Shown here: piece by piece, positions 23,938-35,649 of the stretch
Layout: each line of letters starts with the position of its first letter
How positions within the stretch are numbered: position 1 is the stretch's first letter
Assembly (NCBI GenBank): GCA_050084515.1
Contig: CM114271.1
Span: 46,810,001-46,874,000, forward strand
Direction: 5' to 3'
DNA from: Blasia pusilla
Taxonomy: Eukaryota; Marchantiophyta; Marchantiopsida; Blasiales
Length of the DNA: 64,000 bases
Program-made: the position numbers and the translations under genes
Notes under the pieces: model-generated
Database searches by the model: none
Seen by the model: the letters and a program-made list of their open reading frames with translations, nothing else
What the model was told of the DNA's origin: nothing

Positions 23938-26900
23938 CTTAGAGCTTCTCACGTTCTTCACTGACGATGAGGAAGCTCTTCCGACAAGCGTCAGCGTTGA
24001 TGTTGCGACTGAATGGCGACACAAACGAGAAAGCATGCGCTCGACATTTGAAGCTCACCTTGGGCAGGGAACATGAGCAAGAATCTATGGCTCTCATCAC
24101 ACACACCCCAAGTACGATAGGGAAAAGGTGTGGACCTTCTAGGACAACCCCTACCATCACGAATGGTGATGAAAGAATATTACCAGAATGCCCGCCCTGC
24201 CTCACTGGGCACTTCCTTAGTAAACTGCAGTTCACGTCTTTTGGAGGGATTGAAGGGCTACACGGCACTGTATCTTGCACTGTTCGACGACTAATCTAAC
24301 TCACCAGATTTGAGTCCAGAGGAATCCTATCTTGTTGAACCACAGCACTCCCGACCTCGAAAGGAAAAGAGGAAGACGCAAAAGCAAAGAAGTAAGCAGA
24401 TGAAGCACCCAACAGACAATGACGAGGCTCCCACGACAACACGCGTGAGCTCGAAAGTGAAATCGGTCACAGTTTGCCTCCACAGACATGACGAAATCGG
24501 TCACAGTTTGCCTCCATAGACTTTAAAGTACATATTCAGTCGTCCTCACGTAGGAGCCTCTCCTAATCGACTTGATCTGTATCAGACACACCTCAGAGGG
24601 AAGATTACGATCTCTTTCGTGTGTCTGAAAGCCATCACGAAAGCTAGACAAGGCAGTTGACGGCTTTTCCAAACATGGACAAACCACAAGTCTTCTCTAT
24701 TTGCGTGTAGCCGACGAGACTGTTCTCCAACAGAGAAAATATAGAACGGTAGAAGAAACACCTCAAACGTCAAAACGAAGACAGATTCCTATGGGTCGAG
24801 AAAGCCGAACCCACCCCGCATGCGACGAGAAGAGGAGGAGGACCACAGTTCCAGTGCCGCGGCGAAGTACAAGGAAGCTCTCTTAACCTTTCTAGACTCA
24901 ACCCGACGCTCGGAAACGAAGCGTTCGGAAGAAGATTCTGGAGGCGTAACGAGATGGGAGTTTGAAGAGACAAGATAAAGGATAGTGACTAGCCCACCGT
25001 TCTGCTGAGCAACTGAAGCGGAAACAAGCTGTGTACAGACTCGGAGTTGGGTGACAGACACGGACATCCAAGCGCTAGTCACGAGGGCCGAGGTAAAGGA
25101 AGACTGCCGAGGAATGGTGGGGGAAAGTCTCTGACATATACAACTCTTCACTGTAAGAGCACATAATCTTCCGAATTCGAATCCTTCTCACCGCCGAATA
25201 TACAAACTACGGTGAAACGTTCGGGTTATGTATGACAACGTTTTGTTCAGGGGGCAATTGTATTACCTGCCGCCGACTTCCAAACCAGACTAATACACAA
25301 GAATCCCCTCCATGGTGCGGGGAGTTTCAAGTCGAAAGCAGTATTTCCCAGCTGTTTATGTATATGAGAATAGTTTCCCACCTTTGAATCGTCGTTCTTC
25401 TGTAGAAAATTATCCGATATTCTCTTTTTCTCTTGACCTTCCAAGTCGTGATGAAAGTTTGGACCGGATAACTCTGCCCGTTACTCTCCACGCTACTAGG
25501 TCCAGTCGGGTCTCTCTACTCGAGAAACCATATCTATATTATAATGAGAGGAGGGAGTTACTTCTTTTGGTAACTCCCCCCTCCCAAAGAAGAAAGAAGT
25601 AATGTGAAAACGTCTCTTTTGAAAAAAAATTGAAAATTTTATGGGGACTAATTTTTGAAGCAAAGTTCCATTTTTCTTAGAAAACTTTAACACTCTCCAT
25701 CAGCCTTATGTTTGAACGAGGTGGCGTTTCCTTCCACATGCGAACTATTTTCTTCCACAGGCTTATTTTTGAACCATATGTGATTTAATTCCAACCTGAT
25801 GGGATTTTATTCCATGGTCTTATAATAGAGGAATTCTTTCACTGGTCATAAGACACCTGTTAGCTAGGCAGCTTTAGAATTGTAAATAAATTAGCCTCTC
25901 TCTAAGTTGGAGCATACTCGAAGTTGAAGCAGGTGGCGCAGACAACTTGGAGCAAACCCGAAGGAACCGAAGAAGGTGGACTTATCGTCAGATTTATGAG
26001 GTGAGGAAATTCGTCGGGCACCGAGCAAGAAATGATGAGCATCGAGTGCTTGCCATTGTGAGCATCCAGTTCTCAGGCAAGGAACTCCTTACAACACTTC
26101 TTGGGAGAGGTCCTCATTGTCATCAAAGAGAGAGTAGTGGTCATGTGATTACTTTGTGATTCACGCATTGTAGCTCCAGTTCATTTTTTCTGGATCTAAC
26201 GAGATCCGTGTGGTAGCGGTCAGCCCCATAGCCATTCGCATCGTCGAATCCTCGCTCCCGTTCTAATTACGTCATGAGAAACATAAACCTGATTGAGTTG
26301 GAACGAGCCTGCCCATTGACTATGGATTTAGTTCCGAATTGAATTCACCCGCTGGATTCATTTGGCCGGATTCTTGAGATAGCCGATCTTGTCACTGAGC
26401 ATTGCGACCATCATGTAATGAATCTTTGTTGGGTTTGGTTGGGTACCAAAAGCAAACATCCTTGAACTTTTGTGTCTGCCCTTCAGTCCAACCGAGATGC
26501 CTCCCCAAACCACAACTGCTTATTTTGTTTCTAAGAGATCGATTCTGCACCTAGAAGGGATAGATAGTCCGTTTTCCAATTTTGTCAGTGAGAAAATTTC
26601 GGGACTGTGCGTAGGGAAATTTGAGAAACGAACATAGAAGCAGATTCCAAGCTATTTGATAAGAATTTTTATGTCAATGTCAATTTTCCTGACAACCATG
26701 ATCCAAAGTTGTGTTTGTAGAGGAATATAGCTCATAGAGCTGAGCTTTACGACAATGTTGATCATATCCTAGTGTTTTCCAATCGTGGAAGACACCTGCG
26801 GCAGTTATAAAAACCCTCTAAGGAATCCATAGACCCATTCCCTTAGACCTATTGATAGAAGTTGTCTAGCTCGCACGAAAGGTTGAGTTGATTACGCTGA

Positions 26901-27100
26901 AGTCACCTGTTGGGGGCCATGTCCAACCAATGCAATAGCTTCAACATGTTTATACATAGCCAGTCGTTAATCCCAAACATTTTGAAAAAAATAGCATTCG
27001 TATGGAATTTCTCAGTTATTAAAAGTCAAAGCCGACAGATTGTCTAACGGAAAAAGAGAGCATTGAATCCCGGAGTTTCTTGTGAGTTGAGCTATATTCC
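23938..27100. other. No gene recognised
   Basis: Open frames of 60-120 codons occur on both strands (for example 23967-24299 and its antisense 24280-23939) but overlap head-on and show no domain. 25540-25620 contains an imperfect inverted repeat around GGAGTTACTTCTTTT/GGTAACTCCCCC. The sequence is probably intergenic. Confidence 0.4.
24459..24523 (+). repeat. Short direct repeat, period 36
   Basis: The phrase GAAATCGGTCACAGTTTGCC continued by TCCAYAGAC occurs twice in a row, starting near 24459 and 24495. No gene lies here. Confidence 0.8.
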
Positions 27101-27121
27101 TTGATTGGATTTAGTGCATGG

Positions 27122-27428
27122 CCTGTAGATCACCAACAGCATTGAGGTCTGTTCAGAACTCAAGACACGCTTCAGCTCTTTACGGTTTCATTTTTACTTG
27201 CGTTACTGTGCTGCAGTTCGATTCCTTTGAATTGGAATCCTGTACAGATCACCAAAATTTGTGAGCTTCAGTTCACAATTCAAAAAAAATTTGAGCACTA
27301 GGGTTTCAGAATCATACAAATCACTACGTTGTTGTTTTATTCCTCTCCATTTGAATGCTCTGCAAACCACTTAAACCCGTGAGCTTCTCTTCAAAACTCA
27401 GCACGAGCTTCAACGTTGGGGTTTCAAA
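27122..27428 (+). repeat. Three degenerate tandem units of about 118 bases
   Basis: Units starting near 27122, 27240 and 27359 share the order: (T)GATCACCAA, then GTGAGCTTC or GAGGTCTG, TTCAAAACTCA-like, ACGAGCTTCAGC-like, GGGTTTCA. They lie immediately upstream of a short open frame with a splice-donor-like end. Confidence 0.5.
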
Positions 27429-27570
27429 GATACCTTGTGGGGTGCCAAGAGAGATTCACTCTCTCCCTTGCTCCCCTTACACTCCACCCTGCCCTCTACC
27501 CATCACTTCCTATGGCTGGGTTCCGCTAGAGGCCGGGAGGATAGTTTTTCTGCAAAACCTTACTGCACCC

Positions 27571-27661
27571 ATGGCTCCCTCCGAAATCAAACCGCCAACC
27601 TACATGCACTACATTGGTGGCTCTAACCAGTTTCCCAAACTCTCCACCACGTTCAGATTCG
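27571..27661 (+). CDS. Possible first coding exon or captured gene fragment, unknown product
   Basis: An ATG in good context (CACCCATGGCT) opens a frame reading MAPSEIKPPTYMHYIGGSNQ and about ten more residues. It then reaches AGATTC|GTATGTG, a strong donor, at 27660/27661. No following exon was identified before a Helitron-like terminus at 27926. I recognise no family. The frame is also open upstream to 27355. It may be a gene fragment carried by a Helitron or a chance frame. Confidence 0.22.
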
Positions 27662-27889
27662 TATGTGTAAACTTTTTGAATTACACAATTTACGTTTGTT
27701 GAGAGAGTTGACATGTCGTAGGTTAGGACTAGGAAAGTTGTATATAACGAGGTGCTAAATTAAAATTATAATAATATTACATATGTGAAATTTTCTATGT
27801 GAAATTTTATATTTCTATGATTTTTTAGACTACGATTGAAAATAATCATTGGTATGGATAATATATTAATTTTTTTATATGCTAAATTT

Positions 27890-27926
27890 TGATGCCGAAG
27901 CAACGCACGGGCATTCTTACTAGTTG
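27890..27926 (+). mobile_element. Possible Helitron 3' terminus (second copy)
   Basis: GCACGGGCATTCTTACTAGT ends in CTAGT, preceded by a weak ATGCC/GGCAT stem. Near-identical to the phrase ending at 18849. About 200 AT-rich bases precede it. Confidence 0.4.
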
Positions 27927-28230
27927 TGGATTAAGGTGACTAGTTTTTATCTGAGGAACCTGGGATGGAATGGCATGGATGGAGCACGCATACTACTCAC
28001 GAAAAAAGTCGGTGTATATGGAAACTAGTGTCCAACCTTCTCATGGGCCGGGAAATTCCATGCCCTAAATTTTGCTAGAATTAGAGTGGTAGGAGCTTTT
28101 TCTTCTAAAAATATATAAATTTGATATTTTTAGAATCAAATGTGGTGTTGGTTATGTGAGAGCTCGTTCCTTCTTAAGAGGTGTTTTGGCACGACTGAAA
28201 AATATTATTAAAAAATCACACTAAATTTTG

Positions 28231-28337
28231 GGCGGAAAAAAAATACACTCAGGTTCTCTTCCTTTAGTCGAGTATCTCGCTTTATGGAAAAAAAAATACA
28301 CTCCGGATCTCTCCCTTTGATAGAGTGTCTCGCTTTG
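28231..28337 (+). repeat. Tandem duplication, period about 52
   Basis: Two adjacent units share GGAAAAAAAATACACTC, GGWTCTCTYCCTTT and GAGTRTCTCGCTTT. No gene. Confidence 0.75.
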
Positions 28338-28339
28338 GT

Positions 28340-29296
28340 GGACCTTCTCTCTCTCTTTGCGGATGTCTTCTCTTCTCCTTCTAGCACTCTAGCATGAAAT
28401 AGTGAAGCCATTTTCACCTTGTGGAGCCTTCTTTATCAACCCTTCTTTATGAACTCTTCTTCATCACCCATATCATCTAGTTCAAAAATTCTTTCACATT
28501 TAATTGTACCACTTGAGACCTATTCAGGGCATCTCCGCCATGAGGCCCTCTAATGGGATACTTAATTAGAGAGCATCAAGTCACGCAAACCTAGTAGGCC
28601 CGGCCGTATTTTTCATTTTCCAAAGGAAGCCCAAATACGACCTTGGTAAACTTGCTCTCGGACCCAAAACCACAACGAACTAATGGTGATTCACCACCCT
28701 ACTTGATATGGTCGAAGCTTAAAGCGGGACTCCCCGGCTCCTCTCACATGCCATCCTACATTCAAAACCTCACCAAGAGCGAAGATTTTATATGTATCTA
28801 TTTTAATGTTTGATTTTCATTTGCAACTAGTCAGGATCCATGCAATGCATGAGATTAAAATCATGGGGAAATTTTGAACTACGTACCATTTCAAGATTTA
28901 GGGAAAAAGGGGGGTTCTACGATTATAATATAGATTTCCTTGTTGATTTGACACCTCCCCTTTTCAAGAGCTTCTTGAAATAATTTCCCCCTCTATTTCT
29001 ATCGTAGATTTATGGGAGAATTGGGACAAATTTGCTTGATAAATGGGGGCAGATTTCTTGGTTGGAGATTCTTGGTCTTATTTTATCTCATTGCTTGTTG
29101 AGGATATCTCCGCCACATCAACCCATATTTCCCATTCTCTTACAATCCTCATAGTCAAATGTGCGCTGATGCGGAGCATCACCAATCTAGTGGGCTCACA
29201 CGAGGATGGAAGCACGTCGGAATCTCTTAGATGAGACATGAGTTGCATGTAGAAGCAAGACACGAGCCTTGTTGGGCATCTCAAGTGATGATAGTT
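28340..29296. other. No gene; short stretch shared with 48.3 kb
   Basis: Around 28550-28610 the phrases TTAATTRAGAGCAT and GCACGCAAGTCTCGTAGGCCC-like match 48310-48420 in the same order, so both are remnants of one dispersed repeat. Frames are short and unassigned. Confidence 0.35.
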
Positions 29297-29587
29297 GTGA
29301 CCTAGTAGAACAAGAACAAATGTCAAGGAGGACTTGAGAGGAGCTCAAGTCCCATAAGAGTAGGACATGGGGGGATTGCAGCCTGACTTGGAACTTGCCT
29401 AAAAGTCTAGGGCTTCTCCGTGTTTGAGATCATAACTACTAGATCCTAGATGCGTTTGGAATGAAAAAGGTGGCGTTGGAAATCTTATGAGAAGATGATT
29501 CTAACGCACTAAAGATCTAGACAAACACATGGGTAGAGATTGAGAAATCATCCCTAAGCTATCATAACGATAGTTGGGTTGCGGGCC
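29297..29587 (+). mobile_element. Family D LTR fragment
   Basis: From a TGTGACC start (cf. TGTCGCGACC) it follows the family D LTR: GACTTGAGAGGAG, then GTTGGAAATCTTATG and ACGCACTAAAGATCTA, and GTTGGGTTGCGGGCCA. It is cut there by a family B LTR. About 700 bases internal to family D are reduced or missing. Confidence 0.65.
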
Positions 29588-30105
29588 ATGTCATGCCTTT
29601 TAGCATAGATCGGTGAGATCTAGTATAGCCTCTTCTTGAGTAGTGGAGGATAAGCTCAGTAGGTCGAGGATGACCTGCTGAGGCCCCGAGAGCCATATTG
29701 AGGAACTTGCTATTTTAGGTTAGTACCATTTTGAGTATATGATCGACTTTCTATTTTGTTTTAGTGGCCCTTGATCTCCTACATCAGGTCAAGAGCCAAG
29801 GAGGTGACTTGGGAGCATAGGTTACCATGGAGAGAGCTTGGAAGAGGGGAGAGGTATACCTCAAGGAGAGAGAGCTTGAGAGCTGATTCTATTTTTGTTG
29901 AACCTCTTGGCATGAGGCGGCGGAGCTATGGTCTTACTTGCTTTGTGTGTGTTACCCAAGCCTCTCATTAGGAGAGTGGGTTTGGTTTGACATTGAGAGA
30001 GATATGTGAGAATGCACACATGTGAGAATTATGTTGTTGTGAAAGAAATTGGATCTTATTTTACAAAAAGGGAATAAGTGAGTGAGAGAGCTTCATTGTA
30101 ACTCT
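29588..30105 (+). mobile_element. Family B-type LTR inserted in a family D fragment
   Basis: Starts TGTCATGCCTTTTAGCATAG and follows family B (with a deletion at the GGGAAACCTG hairpin) to the GAAAGAAATTGGATC segment. It then takes the alternative 3' sequence ATTTTACAAA..GTGAGTGAGAGAGC also seen at 46389-46440, a subfamily (B'). Its exact end was not located. Confidence 0.7.
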
Positions 30106-31590
30106 CCAACTCACGGAACCACTCTAGAGTTGCTCAAATGTAGAATGCCCTCAAGGCCTCTCCTCTTCCTTTATATACTTAGAGATAGGTACAATGAAGA
30201 AAAATTAGCTCTACCTATCCTTATGCCACATGTCTTACTCTCATAGCATGAGAGGATCTCCTTTGGAGTCTAATGTCTCAACCTCATCTTCCTCAACCTT
30301 ATCCTTATCTTCCTTTTTACCAACCTATGGCCCCACTCTCATCTTTATCTCATGTATCTCGTCTTTTCTCTTTTTGTTTGATTCTTTCCCACTTATGCGG
30401 TTCATGTCATAGACTCTACTTAACTATGATTAACAAAGGATGGTTAAATTCATGGGGGCGAGAGTTTTGGACTTAAGGAGCATCATGTCGAGTGCCTCGG
30501 GTTATCTAGCGACGTCAAAGGCAAATTTGAAGAAGTTTCTTTGCATGATTGTGCAATATATGTGCAAGCAAAGCATGCTTTTGTGTGATGTATGGATGGA
30601 CCAACCAAGATAAATTACAAGCTCATCCGAAATGCCATTATGATAGAGTTTCGTAATGGAGCTACGATAATTTGGAGTACATGCAAATAATGACTGGCGA
30701 GTTTACTTTTGATTTTTGTCATTGCATGACAATAATGACCTGCAATATAGTGCATGGGGATTTTGAGTTAGAGAGGAGGAGCATGAGGCATGGGTATCGG
30801 CTACATATACACCAACTACAATTGAGCTTCATAGATATCTATCCAATGGAGGGATTTGGCACCAGATGGAAACACGTGGAGAGAATAGGTGGATTGACAT
30901 ATGTTGGTGGTCTGGTGGAGGCGTGGCGTTGACCTTAGACACGAAAGGAAGCACATTCCTTCAAGTGGGGAGGAGATCTAGATGAGGCATTTTGACATGC
31001 CTTTGTAAGTATCTCTTACTTGTAGTCTTCACTTGGATGCACTCCCGACTTTGAGCTTTGCAAGTAGAAGACTTAGATTGAGTCCTAGATACTCAACAAG
31101 TTGTGCATTCCGTAAATATCCAAGAAGCTTCCAAGTGATCATTTAATCAAGTCTCCCAAAATGCATATAATCTCCCAAGGAAGCCTCTTCCCCAAGCCTT
31201 GACCAATATCCTTAGGTGGCTTGCCTAACCCGGAGTGTATCGGTTCATTCCTTAAGGTATGTCACTTAGCTCAAACTTGAAACACTACCAAATACGCATC
31301 ATAGTTAGTTCATGGTTGAAGGGCTTGAGTGGATATAGAAGGAGAGTGCCCCCTATAGGTACTTCAAGGATTCTTGGGGGAAATCCACCTTCCCCATTAT
31401 TCACCTTAAGCCTAAACATGGTTGGCAACCCTCGGACCAGCGTTTGCCTAATTATCCAACAAGATGGTTTGTAGAGGCTTCTTGTAGCTTATGCAACTCT
31501 GGGCCCCCCAAATGCATCTGGGATCTTGGACCCATGTTTCGTGTGTCTCATGACTAGCGCCCATCTTGATTCCCCATCTGGCATCCCATG
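30106..31590. other. No gene recognised
   Basis: Short frames only (for example 30672-30932, 86 codons, no known domain). A TATATA box near 30173 belongs to sequence following the B' LTR. Right flank CATG at 31587-31590 is a target duplication for the next LTR. Confidence 0.4.
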
Positions 31591-32193
31591 TGTCACATAT
31601 TAGTTTGACGTAGATAGAGTTCTATCGCGTCGACGACATAGAGATTCAATGGGCTTTTCAGGTGTAACTTTGTCCTGAGAAGTCGGATGAGGTTGGCAAT
31701 AGATCTATTATGTCGAGAATGTCGTTTATGGCAATTTCCGTGTTTTTTTGTTAGTCCGTCAGATGACCCGTTGATTGAGTCAGCAGTCATCCAGTAACCT
31801 ATGCGAGCGTTGGGGGAAGAGCCTTTTGGCTCTTCCCAAGGGTATAAGAGTGAGAGAGATGGCTTTCTCAAGCCACCTTTCTCATGTTGAGCCTTTGGAG
31901 CACCTCTTTTGCATAGACGTGTGTGGGTGTGGAGGAGTTAGGATGCTAGCATCCAGATTCTCTCATAGCAGAGGGTGGATGTGATTTGATATACCGATAT
32001 AGATTCATAGTGGAGTTTTAGGCCATGTGAGCCATTTTTACTACTTAGATTTGTTTGTGGGATCTCGGTGTATATGCCTGAGTAAATTTCATTTATGTGT
32101 GGATCTACCTGTATGTTGGGGAAGATCGGTGTTGTGTGGTGTGTAGATATGACTAGAAATGTGGGTTGTGTAGTGATGTGTATGCGCATGACA
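31591..32193 (+). mobile_element. Solo LTR (family A), complete
   Basis: 603 bases from TGTCACATATTAG to GCGCATGACA, with the 4-base target duplication CATG at 31587-31590 and 32194-32197. The TTTT-loop hairpin (GGGAAGAGCC/GGCTCTTCCC) and the TATAAGAG motif are intact; the GGTAACC hairpin has been lost by a small deletion. Confidence 0.93.
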
Positions 32194-32197
32194 CATG

Positions 32198-32718
32198 GTT
32201 GTCTTGCCGCTTGTTATGTTTTGTGACTAGTCTCGTGGCGTCTCGCCCATCTTAACTACTCACTTGTTCCTTGCTTCTCACCATTGACTTGGTACTTGGC
32301 TGCAAAGTCTCAAACCTTGTTTGCCTTGCATTTTTTCCAACAAGTAGCTATCCCCTTTCTCACTTAAGGCTAGTCATAAGACACATGCGCGTCTCACCTA
32401 GCGATAGTTCGGTGGCTCGTTCCGCCATCTTTCCCAGTATCATGACTAGAGTTCTTGAAACTTTAGTGGTGATTCTTATATAGTGCCTTAAAAAATATTA
32501 TTTTCAAAAAAGGTACTAACTCCATTTTTCATTTATGGTGCAACATGATATGGCGCATCTTGATGATGGCAAGGTGGATGAGGACCAATGATAAATGTGT
32601 GTGCCAAAGTCAAGTGGCTTGAATCCATACATAGGAATGGATCGGGTTGTTGGCCATGGAGAGGACTATTCAAATGATGGCTCCTATAGCAAGAAGGAGG
32701 ATGAGGACGATGTCGTGC
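32198..32718. other. Sequence between two solo LTRs, no gene
   Basis: No frame with a recognisable product. A short palindromic AAAATATTATTTTC phrase lies near 32490. Confidence 0.4.
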
Positions 32719-32722
32719 GAAT

Positions 32723-33339
32723 TGTCACATCTGAGTAGCCGATAGGCCGAGATCTATCGTGGATAAGGCGTAGGAGCCAGCGGACTATCTTGAGTATAAC
32801 TTTTTCCCACAGTGTCGGATGAGGTTGAGGATAGGCCCATTGTGTCAGGAACGTCGTTTCTGACGACTTTCATGTTGAGGTCTTTTACAGTCGGATGACT
32901 TGTTGACCAGGTCATCTGCCCCTGGTAACTTGTGCGCGCAGGTTACCAAGGGAAGGGCTATTTTTAGGAGAAGAGCCTTTTGGCTCTTCCCAACCTATAT
33001 AAGAGAGGAAGATGGCTTTCCTAAGCCATCTTTCTCATGTTGGGCCGTTGGAGCACCTCCCTTGTATGTGTGTGAGCTAGGACTAGGGTGCTAGCGTCCG
33101 GATTCCTTGATAGCACAGGGTGGACGAGGCTCGATATGCCGATGTAGATTGAGGAGTGGAGTTTTAGGCCGGGTGTGCCGTTTTTACTACTCTTTATTTT
33201 TGTTGAGTGATCTCCATGTATATGTATGAGTTCATTTTTGTACATGTGTGGATCGACCCGTGTGTGGGGAAGATCGGTGTTGTGTGGTGTAGATGTGACG
33301 AGCGATGTATGTTGTGTAGCGATATGTATGCGCACGACA
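32723..33339 (+). mobile_element. Solo LTR (diverged family A), complete
   Basis: 617 bases from TGTCACATCTGAG to GCGCACGACA, with target duplication GAAT at 32719-32722 and 33340-33343. The first 150 bases differ strongly from the other A copies, while the hairpin block, a TATATAAGAG box near 32995 and the 3' half are conserved. Confidence 0.93.
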
Positions 33340-33448
33340 GAATACACATTTCTGCCAACATACATCGATTGTCATGCACACACATGTCTAAGATCCATCT
33401 AGCTATGAATCCTAACATCTCTACATATGAACAACTGGACAACCCCAA

Positions 33449-34280
33449 TTTCAGTTCCAATTTCTCACTCCTCCCTCTCTACTTCAGACGCCGCGCCGCG
33501 CCTGATAGAAAGAGTTGCGCCCACTTAAACAAGCCGCGGAATAGGAACCACAGTTCTGATTCTTCCTCCTTCCACTCGCCACGCCCCACTTGAGAATCTG
33601 CGGAATGGGAACTTGAGTTCGGATTCTTCTCTCCTTCCTCTGGACGCCATGCTGAAATAGAGAGTGTTGGCAACCTCACTTCTGGGGTCCATGCCAAAAG
33701 GGATGAGAACTTCACTTCCGATTGCTTTCACTATCCTCTCCATCTGCCTGTAGAGAGAACCCAACACAACTGAGGAGCGGAATGGGAACTAGAGTTCCCA
33801 TAGCCTCCTTCCTATCCTTCCCACCTTCTTGTAGAGAAGACCCACAAGCGAAGAACGGAATGGGAACTGAAGTTCCAATTGCCTCACTTCACTTCCCTAC
33901 GCCGCCGCACTGTGCCATGCCATAGTAATCAACTGCAGTTGAGACACCCCACTGTTCTCCAACTAAGAGAGAATTGGAACTGGACTTCCAAATCCTCCTT
34001 GTTACTCCCGCCGTGCCAATCTTTGCTACGTCTTTGAGATGACCACCATGCAGTTCAACCACGCCTCCGCTCAACTGTGCTCGAAATGGAACTTGAGTTC
34101 CAAATCCCTTTTGCAACTCCTTGTTACCCTTGCCGCGCTGTGTCGTGTCGTGCCCTTCTGATGACTCATCCCTTGTTGCTAAATCAGAACTTCAGTTCCG
34201 ATTCCCACTTTGCGGCTCTGCTCCAAACTGCCTCTTGGGAGGGCTCTCTTGAATTGGAACTTAAGTTCTCATGCCTCCCT
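33449..34280 (+). repeat. Degenerate tandem array with a palindromic GGAACT..AGTTCC core
   Basis: Nine units spaced 65-112 bases carry a palindrome: 33544-33557, 33609-33620, 33706-33719, 33784-33799 (GGGAACT/AGTTCCC), 33865-33878, 33974-33991 (TTGGAA/TTCCAA), 34087-34102 (TGGAACT/AGTTCCA), 34186-34199 and 34255-34268. A half core sits at the left edge (33450-33458). Between cores the units share CCTCCTTC-like pyrimidine runs and CGCCGC/CCATGCC phrases. Different units carry different but mutually matching arm bases. The array occupies the left half of an insertion in a family C LTR. No coding frame is credible. Confidence 0.8.
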
Positions 34281-35022
34281 CAACTCCACCAACTCCTTCT
34301 CAACCTCCTCACTCCTTCTCACTTTCCAAACAAGGGCTAAGTATTGATGCCTCGCACAACAGCTCCAGCGTTGCTCGCTTGCCCTTTCCACATCGGTGAT
34401 CCACTCATCTCAAAGAATCTATGCGCTTGTAGGGAATCTTTCTCAAATCCGCTCCATTTTTTGTCTGGTTTTCACAATTGGACTAAGTTTTTTGCGAGCT
34501 TTCCAATGGCAAATTCAGATCTCACAAAATCTTGCTCAATCAAACACCATTGTGCCCTCCTTACATTTTCTTCTTGCTTGATTTTCCTCCTACCCAAAAT
34601 TCATCCGATTTGGTTTAGAATCAAACACACGTCACTCAAAATCAGCAACAAAGTGCCCATGCACTTGCTGATTTGCCCACACTCAATCAAGTCACAATTG
34701 ACACTGATTTCCTCACCAAAATTGTCTCAAGAACTCCATGCCTACAGTTTGATCCTTAATTGCTCCATTCTTGAGCAACTCCACCAGGATTGAGAAGCCT
34801 CCCCCTCTTCAAATCCTGTCAAATCTGTCACATTGCACTGATTTCTCAATTTTGAACATCTCACTTCGATTTCAGTAATTCTTTTGCCCCATGTCCTCCA
34901 ACACGGTCAAGATACACTAGCTTGCAATTCCTACAAACCCCACAGCACCACAATTGTGCTCTACATCACAAATTGAGTCCGGGTTTCTCTTCTATTGAGA
35001 ACCAGCGTGCATCTCCTTAGGA
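34281..35022 (+). other. Right half of the insertion in the family C LTR, no recognised gene
   Basis: A 149-codon open frame (34344-34793) has no recognised domain and reads like translated repeat. Homology of the host LTR resumes at 35023 with ATAAAGTTGAATA. The left junction CCCCAAT and the right junction ATATAAAG share only AT. Confidence 0.4.
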
Positions 35023-35649
35023 TATAAAGTTGAATACGTACTGTAAGCTCTGATGAAATCTGCAATGAACTGTGCTTCATCCAAACAACCATATTCGTGA
35101 ATCAGATACACATTGGTATAACAACAAGAGAAAGTATACACAAGGATTTCCAAAATATGTGATCTTCTTATTGATCACTCCTAGCACACTCTTCAAGAGA
35201 GAATCCAGGCTCAATATATGCAAGCCGCGCTATATCACAAATCCCAACAAGGGTCTGCAGTACTAAGGAGATGAGCTCCAAATGAGCCTGATCCAAGGTA
35301 TAACCCCTTGGGCCCCTCTATGGGTGACCTGTACACACAAGTCACCTCCCTCTTAGCACGTCACTACCCACCTGTAGTACACACCTACTAGCTCCTTAAC
35401 AAATATACATGTGGTCCCCTAATGAGACCAACTACCAACTAACCCACGATCCTATAATCCAAATGGAGCCATACATGGTTGGGAAGGTCAACCTTTCCAA
35501 GGTTGCCACTCCTCATAAAAAGTATGGGTGACCTATACTCGTAGGTCACCTCCTAAGAGCACGTCACGTATGACCTCTCAAAATAGGGAAGTACAAGACC
35601 CCTCTAAGGCCTTGATATTATCTCGCCCTACGCCTCATCTACCATGACA

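Larger units (their letters stand above)
33370..35649 (-). mobile_element. Family C LTR, antisense, carrying a 1.57-kb insertion
   Basis: On the minus strand it begins TGTCATGGTAGATGAGG at 35649 and ends GTGCATGACA at 33370, collinear with 15189-15896 once the stretch 33449-35022 is removed. Hairpin GGTGACCTA/TAGGTCACC is perfect at 35527-35550. A few bases beyond the LTR end are shared with the other copy. Confidence 0.78.

Noticed and set aside
23940-24299. Head-on overlapping frames of about 110 codons on both strands
   Set aside because: Mutually exclusive, no domain on either strand.
34344-34793. 149-codon plus-strand open frame
   Set aside because: Lies in an insertion within an LTR, no known domain, composition like translated non-coding repeat.
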